From Rhynchopus sp. YZ270_cl-10 (lineage: Eukaryota > Euglenozoa > Diplonemea > Diplonemida > Diplonemidae), in the NCBI GenBank assembly GCA_964035575.1, contig OZ037868.1, forward strand, positions 248,001 through 312,000: a stretch of DNA of 64,000 nt, written 5' to 3'. Position 1 is the stretch's first letter, and each line of letters opens with the position of its first letter. The notes under the pieces were generated by a model. That model saw only the letters and a program-made list of their open reading frames with translations. It was not told the origin of the DNA and did not search any database. The translations under genes were made by a program, and so were the position numbers. Below are positions 10,662 through 21,700 of the stretch, one piece after another.

Positions 10662-11079
10662 TAGGGGGGGGGGGGGGAGTCTTACCAGGCTAAGGGGGGG
10701 ATGGCGGGGGAAACAAACTAAATAAAAAATATTTGAATGCATCTGATAACGCTTCGGAAAACGAAGCTATCCAGGTTGCTAATCATTTACAAGGGGGCAA
10801 CAAACCTCCTCGGACCCCCCACACATGGCATTGGGGAGAGATCTCCCCAGCACCATGCAATGATATGATCTGTGGGAGGGGAAATCGCAAAAAATGTCTT
10901 TGCAGGAGATGACCTTCCGTCGATTATATTCCCTCTTGCCAATGCGAGGAAAGGCAAAAAAAAAAGGGGGGGAAACGCCCTGTCTGAGGTGAGTTTTTGT
11001 GGGGAAGTTTAGGGGTATGCCCTTTGTCTTCCCCTTTTCCTCAGGTTCCTAAGGATGTCTTTTTCGTACTCCACAAAAT
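10662..11079. other. Spacer with one shared motif
   Basis: Gene-free. It contains a small hairpin (GGGGAGAGATCTCCCC, near 10832) and family-G copy G1. Confidence 0.5.
10912..10945. repeat. Family G short repeat (G1)
   Basis: ACCTTCCGTCGATT, TATT, CCTCTTGCCAATGC. The same 34-35 base block recurs at 52361-52395. Confidence 0.5.
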
Positions 11080-12246
11080 TCACCCAGAGGCGGGACCTGC
11101 GACGGTGGCACGTCGTTTCGCGTTGAGATATGTTGCTATGCCTTCCTCGAGAATGGCGCGTTGCTGCTTTTGTATTATAGCTTGTCGTCGCTGTTGTTGT
11201 GATTATTATTATTTATTTTTTTTTTTTTTGAAAAATTGATGACGTGTAGACACCTCGCTTTTCTCGTGTGAACTCCACGCTTGGGGGGAAAAAAACACAA
11301 AATCGGAAAATTCGTTCACAGAAATTGGAAGGTTCGCGGAAATGGAATATTCCTTTCGGCAGAGGAGATGGGGGAGGAGGAGGAGGAGGAGGAGGGGTGG
11401 GTAGTGGTTGCTATCATACGCGCGCAGAGCGGGATTCCTGGATAAAGAGGTAAACAAGCAGCACGTTGTAGAAGAGCTGTACAAAGCAGACCCCCGTCGG
11501 GATCATGTCGTCAAAGGCCATTGCAAACAACGCGTGCACCATGCACGAGAGAAACTGTGTCACCTGGCAGAGCACCACCGAGGACTTATTCAATGCCACG
11601 GTGCACTTCCCGTGGTCGCTGTGCTTCGAATACAAATGTACTGTAAAAAAGAGGTGGGGTGTGGGTGAAGATAAGTTGAATGTGTGTAAAGTGTGGTTAA
11701 TTTGATCAAAAAAATATGGTTCGAACGGTTTTTTTTGTTGTTATTTTGACATTCCCAGAGACAACCAAACATACCGTACATAACTGCGTGCACAAAGGAG
11801 TTCACAAACGCACCGTACGCTGCTGTTCCATTGGCAAGGCCTACGTGGAGAAGCTCGCCCCAGATGAAGAGGATGGAGGAGTGGTGGAACATATGAAGCG
11901 TGGTGAGCTGGGAGTCGCGTTTGCGGAGCACGATGAAGCCGGTCTCGAAGAGGTCCCAAAACTTCGCTAGGTAGTGAATGAAGAGCCAGCGCTCTGTGTG
12001 GGCCGTAAACTCACCCTTGAGCATGAACGGGTCAAAGATCGAAATGGTCCCAGACAGCTCATAGCACATCACCACGGACAGCGCAATCTGCACAACATTA
12101 AACAAACGCAATAGAGGCTTCAAACTAAACGCATCCCGCCCCACCATCGCCCGCTTCAAGGAGAACACAATGAACGGATACGCCGCCAGCGTCGAAATAA
12201 TGAATGTGTGCGACACATACTGGTTCCACTCAGGGTGGAACAGCAT
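11080..12246 (-). CDS. ELO family fatty-acid elongase (3 exons)
   Basis: ELO enzymes are ER membrane condensing enzymes that add two carbons to acyl-CoA using malonyl-CoA. Exons 12246-11775, 11640-11420 and 11190-11080 give 267 residues, a normal ELO length. Exon 1 carries the family signature KFWDLFETGFIVLRKR followed by the HxxHH box (HMFHH), then NSFVHAVMY; several hydrophobic segments span the protein. Introns begin GTATG and end AG. Exon 2 unspliced reads Arg-Val-stop, where the GTATGA is the likely donor; splicing to 11190 adds an in-frame, basic tail (KQQRAILEEG ... AKRRATVAGPASG), as expected for an ELO C-terminus. The start is the first ATG before the N-terminal hydrophobic segment. 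Acyl-chain specificity cannot be told. Confidence 0.88.
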
Positions 12247-12708
12247 AGTCGCGTGTCGTCTTTGCTCCCCCCCACCCGGGAGACAAAGCAGACCTGTGTG
12301 AGGTGCGGTAGTTAAGTGAATCAAAAGGGAGAAAAAGCGTGAAGATGTGTGTGGTGTTAGATGTAAATAGGGGGATGAGTTGATATAATAGCTGTTGAAT
12401 CGTCAGAAGAGCTGTTGGACAGGAGGAGGAGAAGGACGAGGAGACATTCTCCAAGGTGTGAGTGGTGGGGGCTGTTCTGGAAAGACGGTGGGACGGTTCA
12501 ACAACACAGCTCCGCCTCTGTGATGGACAAACCTTCACGACTCCTGTACCGCCACACAATGTTTAACGAAATTGTTTAAGCGAATCCGATATCCCAACCT
12601 TTGAGAACTTGATTGTCGTGGGCTGATGTCGGGCGTCATTTCCAATGCAAAGAAATGATATATGTTCTTCTTTTCAAGGGCTTTTCAAGAGAACTTGGTA
12701 CCGTTAAA

Positions 12709-12924
12709 TTATTTTTGTGAAGCGCACAGGATAAACGGCGGTATTCCCATGGGGTCGTGTCGAAACATTTGAATGATACGAGCCGCATCAAATAAATCGT
12801 ATACGCTGCAGTAGTAACGATCCGACAACTGTTTAAAAAAAATGTGGAGGTTGGTAGCCTTATTGCATGTGGGTGTGGGGGGAAAACGGCGTATTTGTGG
12901 AGCAGTACCCGTACCAAAGGACAC
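12709..12924 (-). other. Unassigned ORF, possible coding remnant
   Basis: The stretch FKQLSDRYYCSVYDLFDAAR and onward (ending CASQK-stop) reads like a protein C-terminus, but no upstream exon or splice site convinced me. It lies between the ELO gene and the coiled-coil gene. It may be a relic or chance. Confidence 0.2.
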
Positions 12925-12970
12925 GGAGAGTGCTTCAAAAAATTAAGGTAATCAGAAAAAGAGAGGAAAA

Positions 12971-13020
12971 GGGTTGGTAAGATGAACCTAAGCAGGTTGG
13001 CGACATGCTCAGTCAGCTTG
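12971..13020. repeat. Family A mini-repeat, diverged (A6)
   Basis: GGTAAGATGAACCTAAGC ... GCTCAGTCAGCTTGG. The loop is enlarged (CAGGTTGGCGACAT) compared with the usual CTCTCGT. Confidence 0.45.
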
Positions 13021-13291
13021 GGATAAACCCTTTGTTTAAAAAATAGAAACAGTGAGACCTGAATTCACATCTAAAAAAAAATATGGCTTCGCAAGAACAG
13101 TTGGCATGCTTTGCCATCAAAATGGGGGTGTTTTTTACTTGGTTTTTGTGTGGTATTCTACTTATGATTTGGTGTATTTAGAATTTCTGAGAAAGTAGAA
13201 ACTCTAATTTTTTAGAAAACTTGAAAACGAACGTGCTCTTCAGGGTGCATTCACCCAAAGAGACAAATAGGAGACACACACAAAAAAGTTG

Positions 13292-13360
13292 ATTTGAAAT
13301 ACAAAGCCCCCTCCGACAGTGTACATTGGTACAATGACCGGCTGTACCGGGGGTGGACCA
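13292..13360. repeat. Family E mini-repeat (E1)
   Basis: TTGAAATACAAAGCCC ... CAGTGTAC, GGTACAATGACCGGC, GTACCGGGGGTGGAC. It shares all three blocks with E2 (29871-29940), with partial pairing of GTAC and CCGG blocks. Confidence 0.6.
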
Positions 13361-13499
13361 ATACAAAAAAAAAGGTGTAGTTAAACAGTACATCTAAGGC
13401 CCTCCCTTCAGCCACGCCATCTTATGTCAAATTCACTTTTAAAATCGTGTAGAAATTCCCCAATTCTGCCCTCTCTTATTGGAATTCGTTGTTTTTTTT

Positions 13500-13549
13500 G
13501 AAAACTTGGTTGTATTAGTGTAGACACCCGAGGATGAACACCACTATAC
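13500..13549. repeat. Family C mini-repeat (C2)
   Basis: AAAACTTGGTTGTATTAGTG then ACACCCGAGGATGAAC and CCACTATAC. It lies about 345 bp downstream of the coiled-coil gene's stop. Confidence 0.7.
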
Positions 13550-13894
13550 TGTTAAGTAACCGCTGATGAACACGAATTTTCCGAATACCCTTTTCTAACC
13601 GTTTCCAAAAAAAATCTATAAAATTGTTCACACACACAGAAGACGCAGTTTTATTCAAAACAAAAATCTCTATAAAAAATACTTGAAAGATGAATCTCGC
13701 GCACACCAAAAAACAAAGCGCAAACACCTCTAGACCAACAGGCGTTAAAAAACACACCTAAAAAAAATATCTACTGTTTTAAAAAAACCCCCCATCAATT
13801 AAACACTTCTGCAGACTCAAAAAATACCGGGATTTGCGCTCAAAGAGCGTTATCTTCTCCTCCTCTCCTCCTCTCCAGCCTCCCCATCATCCCC

Positions 13895-16800
13895 TCATTT
13901 CAACGTCGCCAATCGGCGCAAGATGGTACTGAGCAACTGAGTGCAAAGGTCTTGCGCGACTCCTGCATCCCACGTCGATGCGTCCTGTCTCCACTCTGCC
14001 GTTACAGCGGCACAACGCGCCACCAGGGCACCCCCGTCGTCTCCACCACCCGCATCACGCACGAAGTCCGCAATCTTCGCGAGCAAGGTGCTCTGCATAT
14101 GCACGGCCTCCGTCAGACTGTGCTTCGCTGCTTGCAGGGCGCGGGTGTTGGCTGCTTCCTTCTCTTCTGCGATGCGGGACTTTGTGCGGACATCTTGGGA
14201 CATCTGTTCGCACCGTTGCCTTTCTTCGGCTAGCGCTGTCTCGAGGGATGACACTGTGCGTTGCAGCGTGGCGTTCGCTGCAGAAAGCTGTGCAACCTCT
14301 GCTGTGTCCACCTGCGAGGAGGGTGCAGAGACCGCAGGACTCACTGCAGACACCTCCAAAGCGATGCTTGCCCGCCGCTCCGCCATTCTCCCTGCCGCCT
14401 CCTTCTCATGCTGTGCGCACGTTGCTTTCAAGGTGTCTAAACTGGACCGGAGTTCTTTTATTTCAGACATCCGGTCAGACGCGGCTTGGTCCTTCATATC
14501 GATTTCTGCGATGAGGGCAGTGTTTCTGTCGGCTGTGGTTTCGCCTTGGGCGCGAAGGAATTCGGCCTGTTGAGTGGCTTCTTGGATGCGGAGTTCGAGG
14601 AAAGGGATGCGGTCGAGGAGGGTTTTGCTGGAGGCGTTGTCGTGTCGGAGAGAGTGGAGCTGTTGGTGTGCGTCTTCGAGTTCAGTGGCGAGGCGGCGGT
14701 TTTCGGTGTCGGCGTCGCTCATCTTGGCGCGGTGCAGGCTGAGCTCTTTCTCGAGGCTCTGCAGCTGTGCGGACAGAGAGAGCTGCTCATCGTATGCCCG
14801 TGTGTTCTGGTCGGACAGCTTCCCCTGTGCCTCCCTGCGTAGTGCTTCTGCGCTCTCTGTGCACCGCTGTTGGTCTTTGTATTCCGATGCAAGTGCTGCC
14901 CGTTTCACATTCGCCTCAGTCAACTCCGCGTTCAACCCATCATTGCGCACCCTCTGTGTGTCCACCTGCTTCTCAAGCAGCGCGTTCTTGTCTCGTAGTT
15001 TGTGCAGCTCCGCTCGTTGCGCGTCTGCTTTCTCACGAAGCGGTTCGAGGACCTATAAGGGGAGATAGTAGGGTAGAAGAGGGGAAACGAATTTAGGCAT
15101 TTTGGGTAGTGAGTGTGGTGTGAAGGGGTCGTAGGAGGGGGAGGAGGAGGAAGAGGGGGAGAGAGTACACACATTACGATGCTCGTCTTGGCGCTCGCGA
15201 AGCATTTCCTGCACGGTGCGCTGTTGTTCGTTGTAGAGGGACTCCATGTCAGCGAGGCCCTTCTGTGCGGCGTGCAGTTGGTCCTGTGGTGTGGTGTGGG
15301 GTGGATGGATGGTGGTTGCGAGTTTCATTCTCTAAGCTATGGTTATTGCTTGTTTTTTTTTGTTTTTGCGAGGAGACACAATGTGGGGGGTATACCTCAT
15401 ATTTTTGGTTTCGCGTCTTGAGTTCGCTCAGCTCGCTGTAGCGTTGGCGGTCGAGAAGCTGTTGTGTGGTGTGGTGCTTGAGAAACCTAGCGAGGGTCAT
15501 TCTTGCGCAGAATGTGGCCCTTATGTGGGGTGTGGGGTGCGGGGTGATTCACTTTATAAACGAATCTCTTGGAGAGGTGCAGCTGCCCTGCAGACAGGTC
15601 TTCACTCATCTGGAACACACTCTCTTTGCGTTTTGTGCGTTTTTTTGTGCGGATCCTTTAAAATAGACAGCATACCTCAAGCCCGGTGCGCTCCTTCTGC
15701 GCATTCAGCTCCATTTCTCGCAGTTGCGCCTCAAGGTCGTTACGCTGTAGGAAAACAAAGAAAAAAATATTTTATTTTTGAAATGCAAACATAGGAAAAT
15801 CTGGCAAAAAAATCTCATATTTCCCTGAAACGAGAGGATTTTTGTCGTACCTTACTGTTCGCCTGCGTGGTGGTGTCTGTCTGCTGCTGCAGTCCTCTGA
15901 GCAGCTCCCGCACTTCGGTTTCTTTCTTCGCTACGAGGTGGCGTAGTTCGTCGAGCTGTTCACGTGCGTTCTTTGCGTTTGCTTCTGCCTCAACCCGCTG
16001 CGCCTTCTCCTGCGCCAAGAGCGAGGCCGCCTCCAACGCCGTCTGTGCTGCAGCGCGCGTCTCTTCCTTGAGTGCCGCATGCGCTTCCGTGAGCGATCTG
16101 TTCTGTTCTACCAACCGCGTCTTGTCAAGCTTCAGACTGTGGTTCTCATCGATGATAAACGTGTGTTTCGACTCCGTCAGTGTCATAAGGTCCTGGTTCT
16201 TCTGCTGCTCCTGCTCCAGACGCGACTGCAACACCGCAACCTCCTGCTGTTTCGACATATGCAGCAAATCAATCTCACGACTCTTCCCCGCAAGGACCGT
16301 TGTGTGCTCCAACTTCGCCTTTTCGTACGATTCCTTTTCGCGTGACAGCAGTGCGTCCAGCTTGGCCGTCTTCTCCTTTAGGGAAAGCGCCTCTGCTGTA
16401 GCGGCGGTAAGGTTGCTTTGGTACGTTGCCACCTTGGCATCGTGCTCCGTATGGCTGTCTTCACTGCGCCGAGCAAGGTCGAGCTCGAGGGTGCAGAGCT
16501 TCCGTTTGAGCTCTGCTGTCTCGTTTTCATGGTGTGTGTCCTTTTGGCGGAGACCCGCTTCGTGGACTCGAGTGGCCTCGAGGAGAGAGGACCGTGCCTG
16601 CTCTAGGCGAGCGTCCAGATCGGTGTTCATATGTTGGAGTTGTGCGTTGATGCGTTCGAGGTCCTTGTTGCGTCCGAAGTAGCCTTCCCGCTCGGTCTCG
16701 AGCTGCTGTACCTTTTGCTTGTAGGAGACTTCGACGTCAGCAGAGGCGGTGGTGGCGACACGGCTGCCCTCCTCCATGCGTTTAACCTTGGCAAGGAGCG

Positions 16801-18119
16801 AGGCGATCTCGGCGTCTTTGTTCGCAGCGTCGGTGCGGATGCGTGCCAGTTCGTCCTCCTTAGAGCGGATCTGCGTGGACGTGGCAGAGCGTGAGTCGCG
16901 TAGTTCTCTCTGGAAATAAAAATGGGAGTGGGAAAAAGGTGATTTGATTTCTACATTTTCATACCTCGATGGTCTGAAACTCATGATGGACGGATTGGTG
17001 CTGTGCAGTGGACTTTGCGTTTTCGCGGATGAGGTCTTCGTTCTTTGCTTGGAGTACACGGATCTCTGCTTGCAGTGCTGTCGTGCTGGCTGAGGCTCCG
17101 GCAGCGTCTGTTGTAGCTGCACGGAGCTCTCTTTGGCATGCTGTATGCGCGGCGTCGAGGGTGTGGCAACGAGCTTCTGCGACCTCCAGTGTGTTCTGCA
17201 GACGTTTCATTTCGACGTCGTACTGCGCGGCGACATCCTCAGGACGTCGTAGCTCCTCCTTCGCCGCACGAAGCTCGAGCCTCAACCTCGCATTCTCCTC
17301 TGTCTTCATCTCCAACAGCGCCGCCCCCTCTCTCGTTGCGTCCACCCGCATCTCCTTCACCATGACCGCTTCATCTCCCCCCCGCTCACGCACCTCCCCT
17401 CGCAAGCGAAGCACCTCCTGTTTCTGCTCTTCCTTCGCTTTCACGGCACGCTCCAATTTGCCTTGGAGGCGAAGGTTTTCTTGCGTGAGGAGGCCGATTT
17501 TTTTCTCCGTCTTTTTTAGTTGCTCTGCAATGCTAGAGGCAACACCGTGCTTTCTCCCTTCACGGAGAAACGCAGATTTGATAGAATCTATTAAGACCTC
17601 CGTTGAGGTGCTGTCGTCTGCGGAAAGCCGGGGTGGGAGGTCCTCTGTGTTTAATGCTTCTAACGCCCTTCGCAGACGGTCCACTTCATTACGGAGTCGC
17701 GCATTGTCGTCCCGCTCTGTTTGCATCTCCGCGGCAGCTCTCCTCTGTTGCTCCGCCGCCAACAGCGCAAGCCTCAGGTGCTCCGAATCATTCTGAACCA
17801 ACACCGGAGGGGGTACCGGGTGCAACGCCGGCGACGACCCCGCACGTTCCCTTTTCTGCCTCGCACCCAATGCTACATACTCCATCTCTCTCCCCTGAGA
17901 AGACGAAATCCTTCGCAAACTCTCCTCCACACCCAACCCCCGATGCAACGCCTGCAGCGGGTCCATCGGGATGGTGTTATGGGGGAGGTTGTGGTTGTGG
18001 TGGTGATGGCCCTCCGTTCCATTCGAAATCCCCCGGATCACCTCCCTCTCTCTACTAGTACTCCTGCTCCGCTGTGGGCTTTCCCACGGACGTTCCCGAC
18101 GAAGATAATCTGAGGCCAT
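13895..18119 (-). CDS. Long coiled-coil protein (6 exons)
   Basis: Exons 18119-16965, 16909-15851, 15744-15676, 15458-15396, 15283-15173 and 15052-13895 join in frame to 1204 residues; every exon is a multiple of three, so all five introns are phase 0. After a basic, Arg/Ser-rich N-terminus with a His-rich patch (residues about 1-60), the chain from about residue 120 to near the end is heptad-rich Glu/Lys/Arg/Leu/Gln coiled coil with few prolines. This suggests a filamentous or scaffold role (centrosomal, basal-body or cytoskeletal), but no family-specific domain is visible. Donors are GTATGA, GTACGA, GTATGC, GTATAC and GTGTGT; the last is the least certain. Antisense open frames here are shadows caused by codon bias. 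Confidence 0.85.
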
Positions 18120-18727
18120 TTGAAAGGAAGAGGGAAGAGAAAGAGGGAGGGGGGAGAGAGTATAAGCCACCCCCCTCTGGCAATGAGGAATGTACAGGAA
18201 AAGTGTGAGAAAAGGGGGGAGAATTGCAAAAGGGGAGAGGTTGGTTTGTTCATTTTTGATTTTTGGAACAACGGTAAAAATCCTTCTAGTCTACTAACAA
18301 AACCCCTACCCCAGTTTTGCATATTTTTTTTTTTGATAAATTGTTGGAGTAGTGTAGTTGCCTCGGTTGTGTTGCCACAGTTGTGCAAATCTCCACTGTG
18401 TGTTTTGTTACCCCCTTCTACTTCAACGAAAAATGCTACTCTATGGTTTAAAGAAAAATCAAGGGGAAAGATTTTTATTTTTTGAAGAATGAAAACATCA
18501 GCCTCGCTTCACCTTCCAATAGGGAAAAAAAACAAAACAAAAAAAATCTCCCTTCACGGCACCCACTATCCAGATAGCGCACTACAATAACATTCGCTGA
18601 TATATTACATTGCATTTCAAAAAAAAAAGCGTGTCGTTTTAACTACCCGGATACATGGTCACCATGCCAAGCCCCCTCTGCCCCCTTCCCCCCCTATTTC
18701 CCCTTCTCTGAGAGGCCCCCTTTACTT
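18120..18727. other. Intergenic, upstream of the coiled-coil gene
   Basis: Purine-rich leader, then AT-rich sequence. Around 18333-18400 is a strongly diverged possible family-C copy (AATTGTTGGAGTAGTGTAGT). Nothing coding. Confidence 0.5.
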
Positions 18728-21700
18728 TCACTCACACCCGAGGTCTGGAGGTTCGATCTGTGGATTGCGTGGGGCTGGGGTGGATAAGGGGCTGCGGAGC
18801 GGGGCAGCACTGTCGCTCATGGTGGGGCTGTAGTCTGGCCAGAAGGTGTTTTGTGTGTTGGGTGCGGCCCTCCTCTCTTGCGCACGGTAGGTTCTGCAGG
18901 ACGGCTGCTTGGCAAGAACCGGGTATGCCTTGGCAAGCTTCCTCATAGGGGTGCGTCGTCTGTGCCGGCGTTTGAGCTTTGGGTTTTCATCGTCGTCATC
19001 GTCGCCGTCGTCTGAGGAGCTGTGTGACGCCTCGCTGACGTCCTCTTCTTCTTCTTCCTCTGATGGCTCATCCTGTACACAGCAGATGTGCCCCCACCTC
19101 TTTCCATGCCAGAACATCGCAGCTATGCACCACATCACCACAGAGAGCAAGGCTAGCCAGACAAACACTTCAACCACGTCGTCATTCTCAAAAATAAAAC
19201 CGCAGACAGAAACTGCGATGAAAAGGCTTCGAATAGATGAAAAGACGTTGTTGTGGGTTTGCAGCCACGGTCTTGCAGCAATAGTGAAGATGCACTCAAT
19301 AAGAGGAATACCAAGAAATGTGAACAGGACAATCCGGTTTTCAGTCTTCTTTGTTGTCAGCACTGCGAGAGAGACTGCAGACACGACCCGCCACAATGCT
19401 GCAATACATAGCAGCACCCTCGGTGCTATCCCCCCCTTCCTCGTCAAATCCATCCCCCAGGACAGCCCCATCAGCACCTTATTTCCCATATTGCGTGCGT
19501 CCAGCGGTGGGGTTGGCGCCATCTCTGGTTGCGTCGTGGACTCCTCTTCACTCACACTGCGTTTTTCGCTGGAGGACAGATCTGAGCTGTGGTGCAATGA
19601 GGACGACACCTCACTGAGCGCTTCATCTTCGTCAGATGCATCGTGCGTCTGCCTTACCCTCAGCTTTTCAGGAAGATAGCTAGAAAAGACAGCCCAAAAC
19701 ACTACAACAAACACAACATAGAGCACGACAATCCCTGCACTGCACCATGCCAAATAGCCTGCGGTGTATACCCCACCCGAGACGTCTTCTCTGACACCTG
19801 TACGCAGAACAGCAAGACCTTGGTGGAGGAGAATTTCGTCTCCCTCCCAGATATTGCGCATCGCAGTGACTATCAAAGGGATGAGAAGAAAGAGCGCTAG
19901 GCGGAGGACTACCCCATCTACCACACGGAACGCCTTTCTCGGGTAGTGCGGCGGTGGGTGGAGGAGCGGTGCTGATGTGGTCGGACAGCGTTCTGCTTTT
20001 CGTGAGGTATGCACTTTGCAGTCGACCACCTGCGGGATGCAGTGAAGGTCTAAAGGGCCGTCTCGTGGAACTCTTTTTCTATGATTTTGAACAATTTCTG
20101 CGTTTTCCCCCAAAATACGACAGGTCCACCCAAACAACGATTTGCTCGAATAATTGCTGAAAATATGCCCCAAAGTGCAGCACATCACCAAAACCCCGAA
20201 TGGAACAACCTGTTGCAAAGCCTCCCCTGCCTTCCCGCCACCGGGAGACAGAAGCCAGAAGCACGCTTTGAAAGAGTCTCGAGCATGAAAAGTGTCCCTT
20301 CGCTCTTCGTAGTCTACATAATTGATGAGGGTGCACGCTATTTCGGGGACAATCGGCGCGAACAGTGGAGGCAGTGTCAACAGAACGGCGACACTCAGAA
20401 CGACCAAAAACGTTTTCAGAACGGCGGGAATCCACTCCGTGGTGTGTCCATTGGAGATATGCCAGTAGTCTGCATTCTTTTCAAAGGGGTTTTGGCTGTC
20501 ATTGAACTCATCGAAGATGGGGGGGAGGTCATCGGTACGCTCCGCATTTACTGGCGTTCCATTGTGGATCAGCGGCAGCTTGATCTGCAATGAATCCCAC
20601 AACGGCGAAAACGTAAACTCCGGTGGAGGACCGAATGGTGAGCCAAGCGCTGGAACCCACTCCACCTTCCTCCCCACAGCGAACGCCTGCTTTAATTCAT
20701 CGAACTGAACGGCCCACCCATAGGAATACAGCCGAAACTTCAAAAAAAGGTCTGTAGGAAGCTCTGCTTCGTTGAAGAGTTGTTGTGTGGCGAAGCTTTG
20801 GTATGGGAGTGTGGGGGTCCACCCTGAGATGGAAACTCCAGTGAAGTTTGCGACTCCGTTGTTGATGGTGGCGGTGGTGTTGATAAAGCCGAACCCTGCC
20901 GCAATCTCTTTCTTGTCATCTTCGGTGGAGATGGCGTAGGTGTTCAGACCTATTTCGGCTTGCAGGATGATGTCGGCTTCTTTGCAGTTCCGTTCGTTGC
21001 GTAGACGGACAACCTCCAGCTCCTCCACAGGAACTACTCCAAATAGCTCCGACCTCACCCATTCCTTCGCATAGCCTGCACAAATATAATCAATCAATTC
21101 CCGTTCATTCCACCGACGTTCCAAAATATCGGTCAACTGCACATCAAAATCCTCAATTTGCAGTACATTTCTCGCATCCCCCAGATTCGCATGAAACATC
21201 CCAGAGACCGTAGTGTTCAGCGTTGAAACGAAGAGGGGTACGTCGAAGATTGGGGGTTCAATAAAATTTTCGTTTTGGCGGAGAACTGAGGGTGTTATGT
21301 CTTCTGAGAGGAGGAGAGGGAAGAACACGCAGAGTGGGTGGTGTGTGATGGTGTCGGGGTGAGTGGTGTCTTGGATGCCGCATTTGACCCAGAGGCGGAT
21401 CCAGCCGGAGTCGTTGTAGCGGGAGAGGAGGGCGGCGTCGGAGGCTGTGAGGTTTGCAAGTTGGAGATGTGCGGTTTGCTCGCCTGAGGCATGTTCTGTG
21501 GTACGGTTGACATAAAAAATGTTATTCAGCAGAATCAACACCCTCGCCTCATCGCCATCAGAAACATCCAAAAAATCCCCAGAATATTTCATAAAATCCA
21601 CATAAAAACAGTCCCGCATCGACTGCTTTCTCCCAACATAAACTGAATCCCCTTTCGGCAAAATACACGAAGATTCCCCAGACCCTTCTCCACTCGACAG

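Noticed and set aside
13941-18113. Several plus-strand ORFs up to 271 codons over the coiled-coil gene
   Set aside because: They are antisense shadows of Glu/Lys/Leu/Gln-rich codons; the minus-strand exons join in frame with consistent splice sites.
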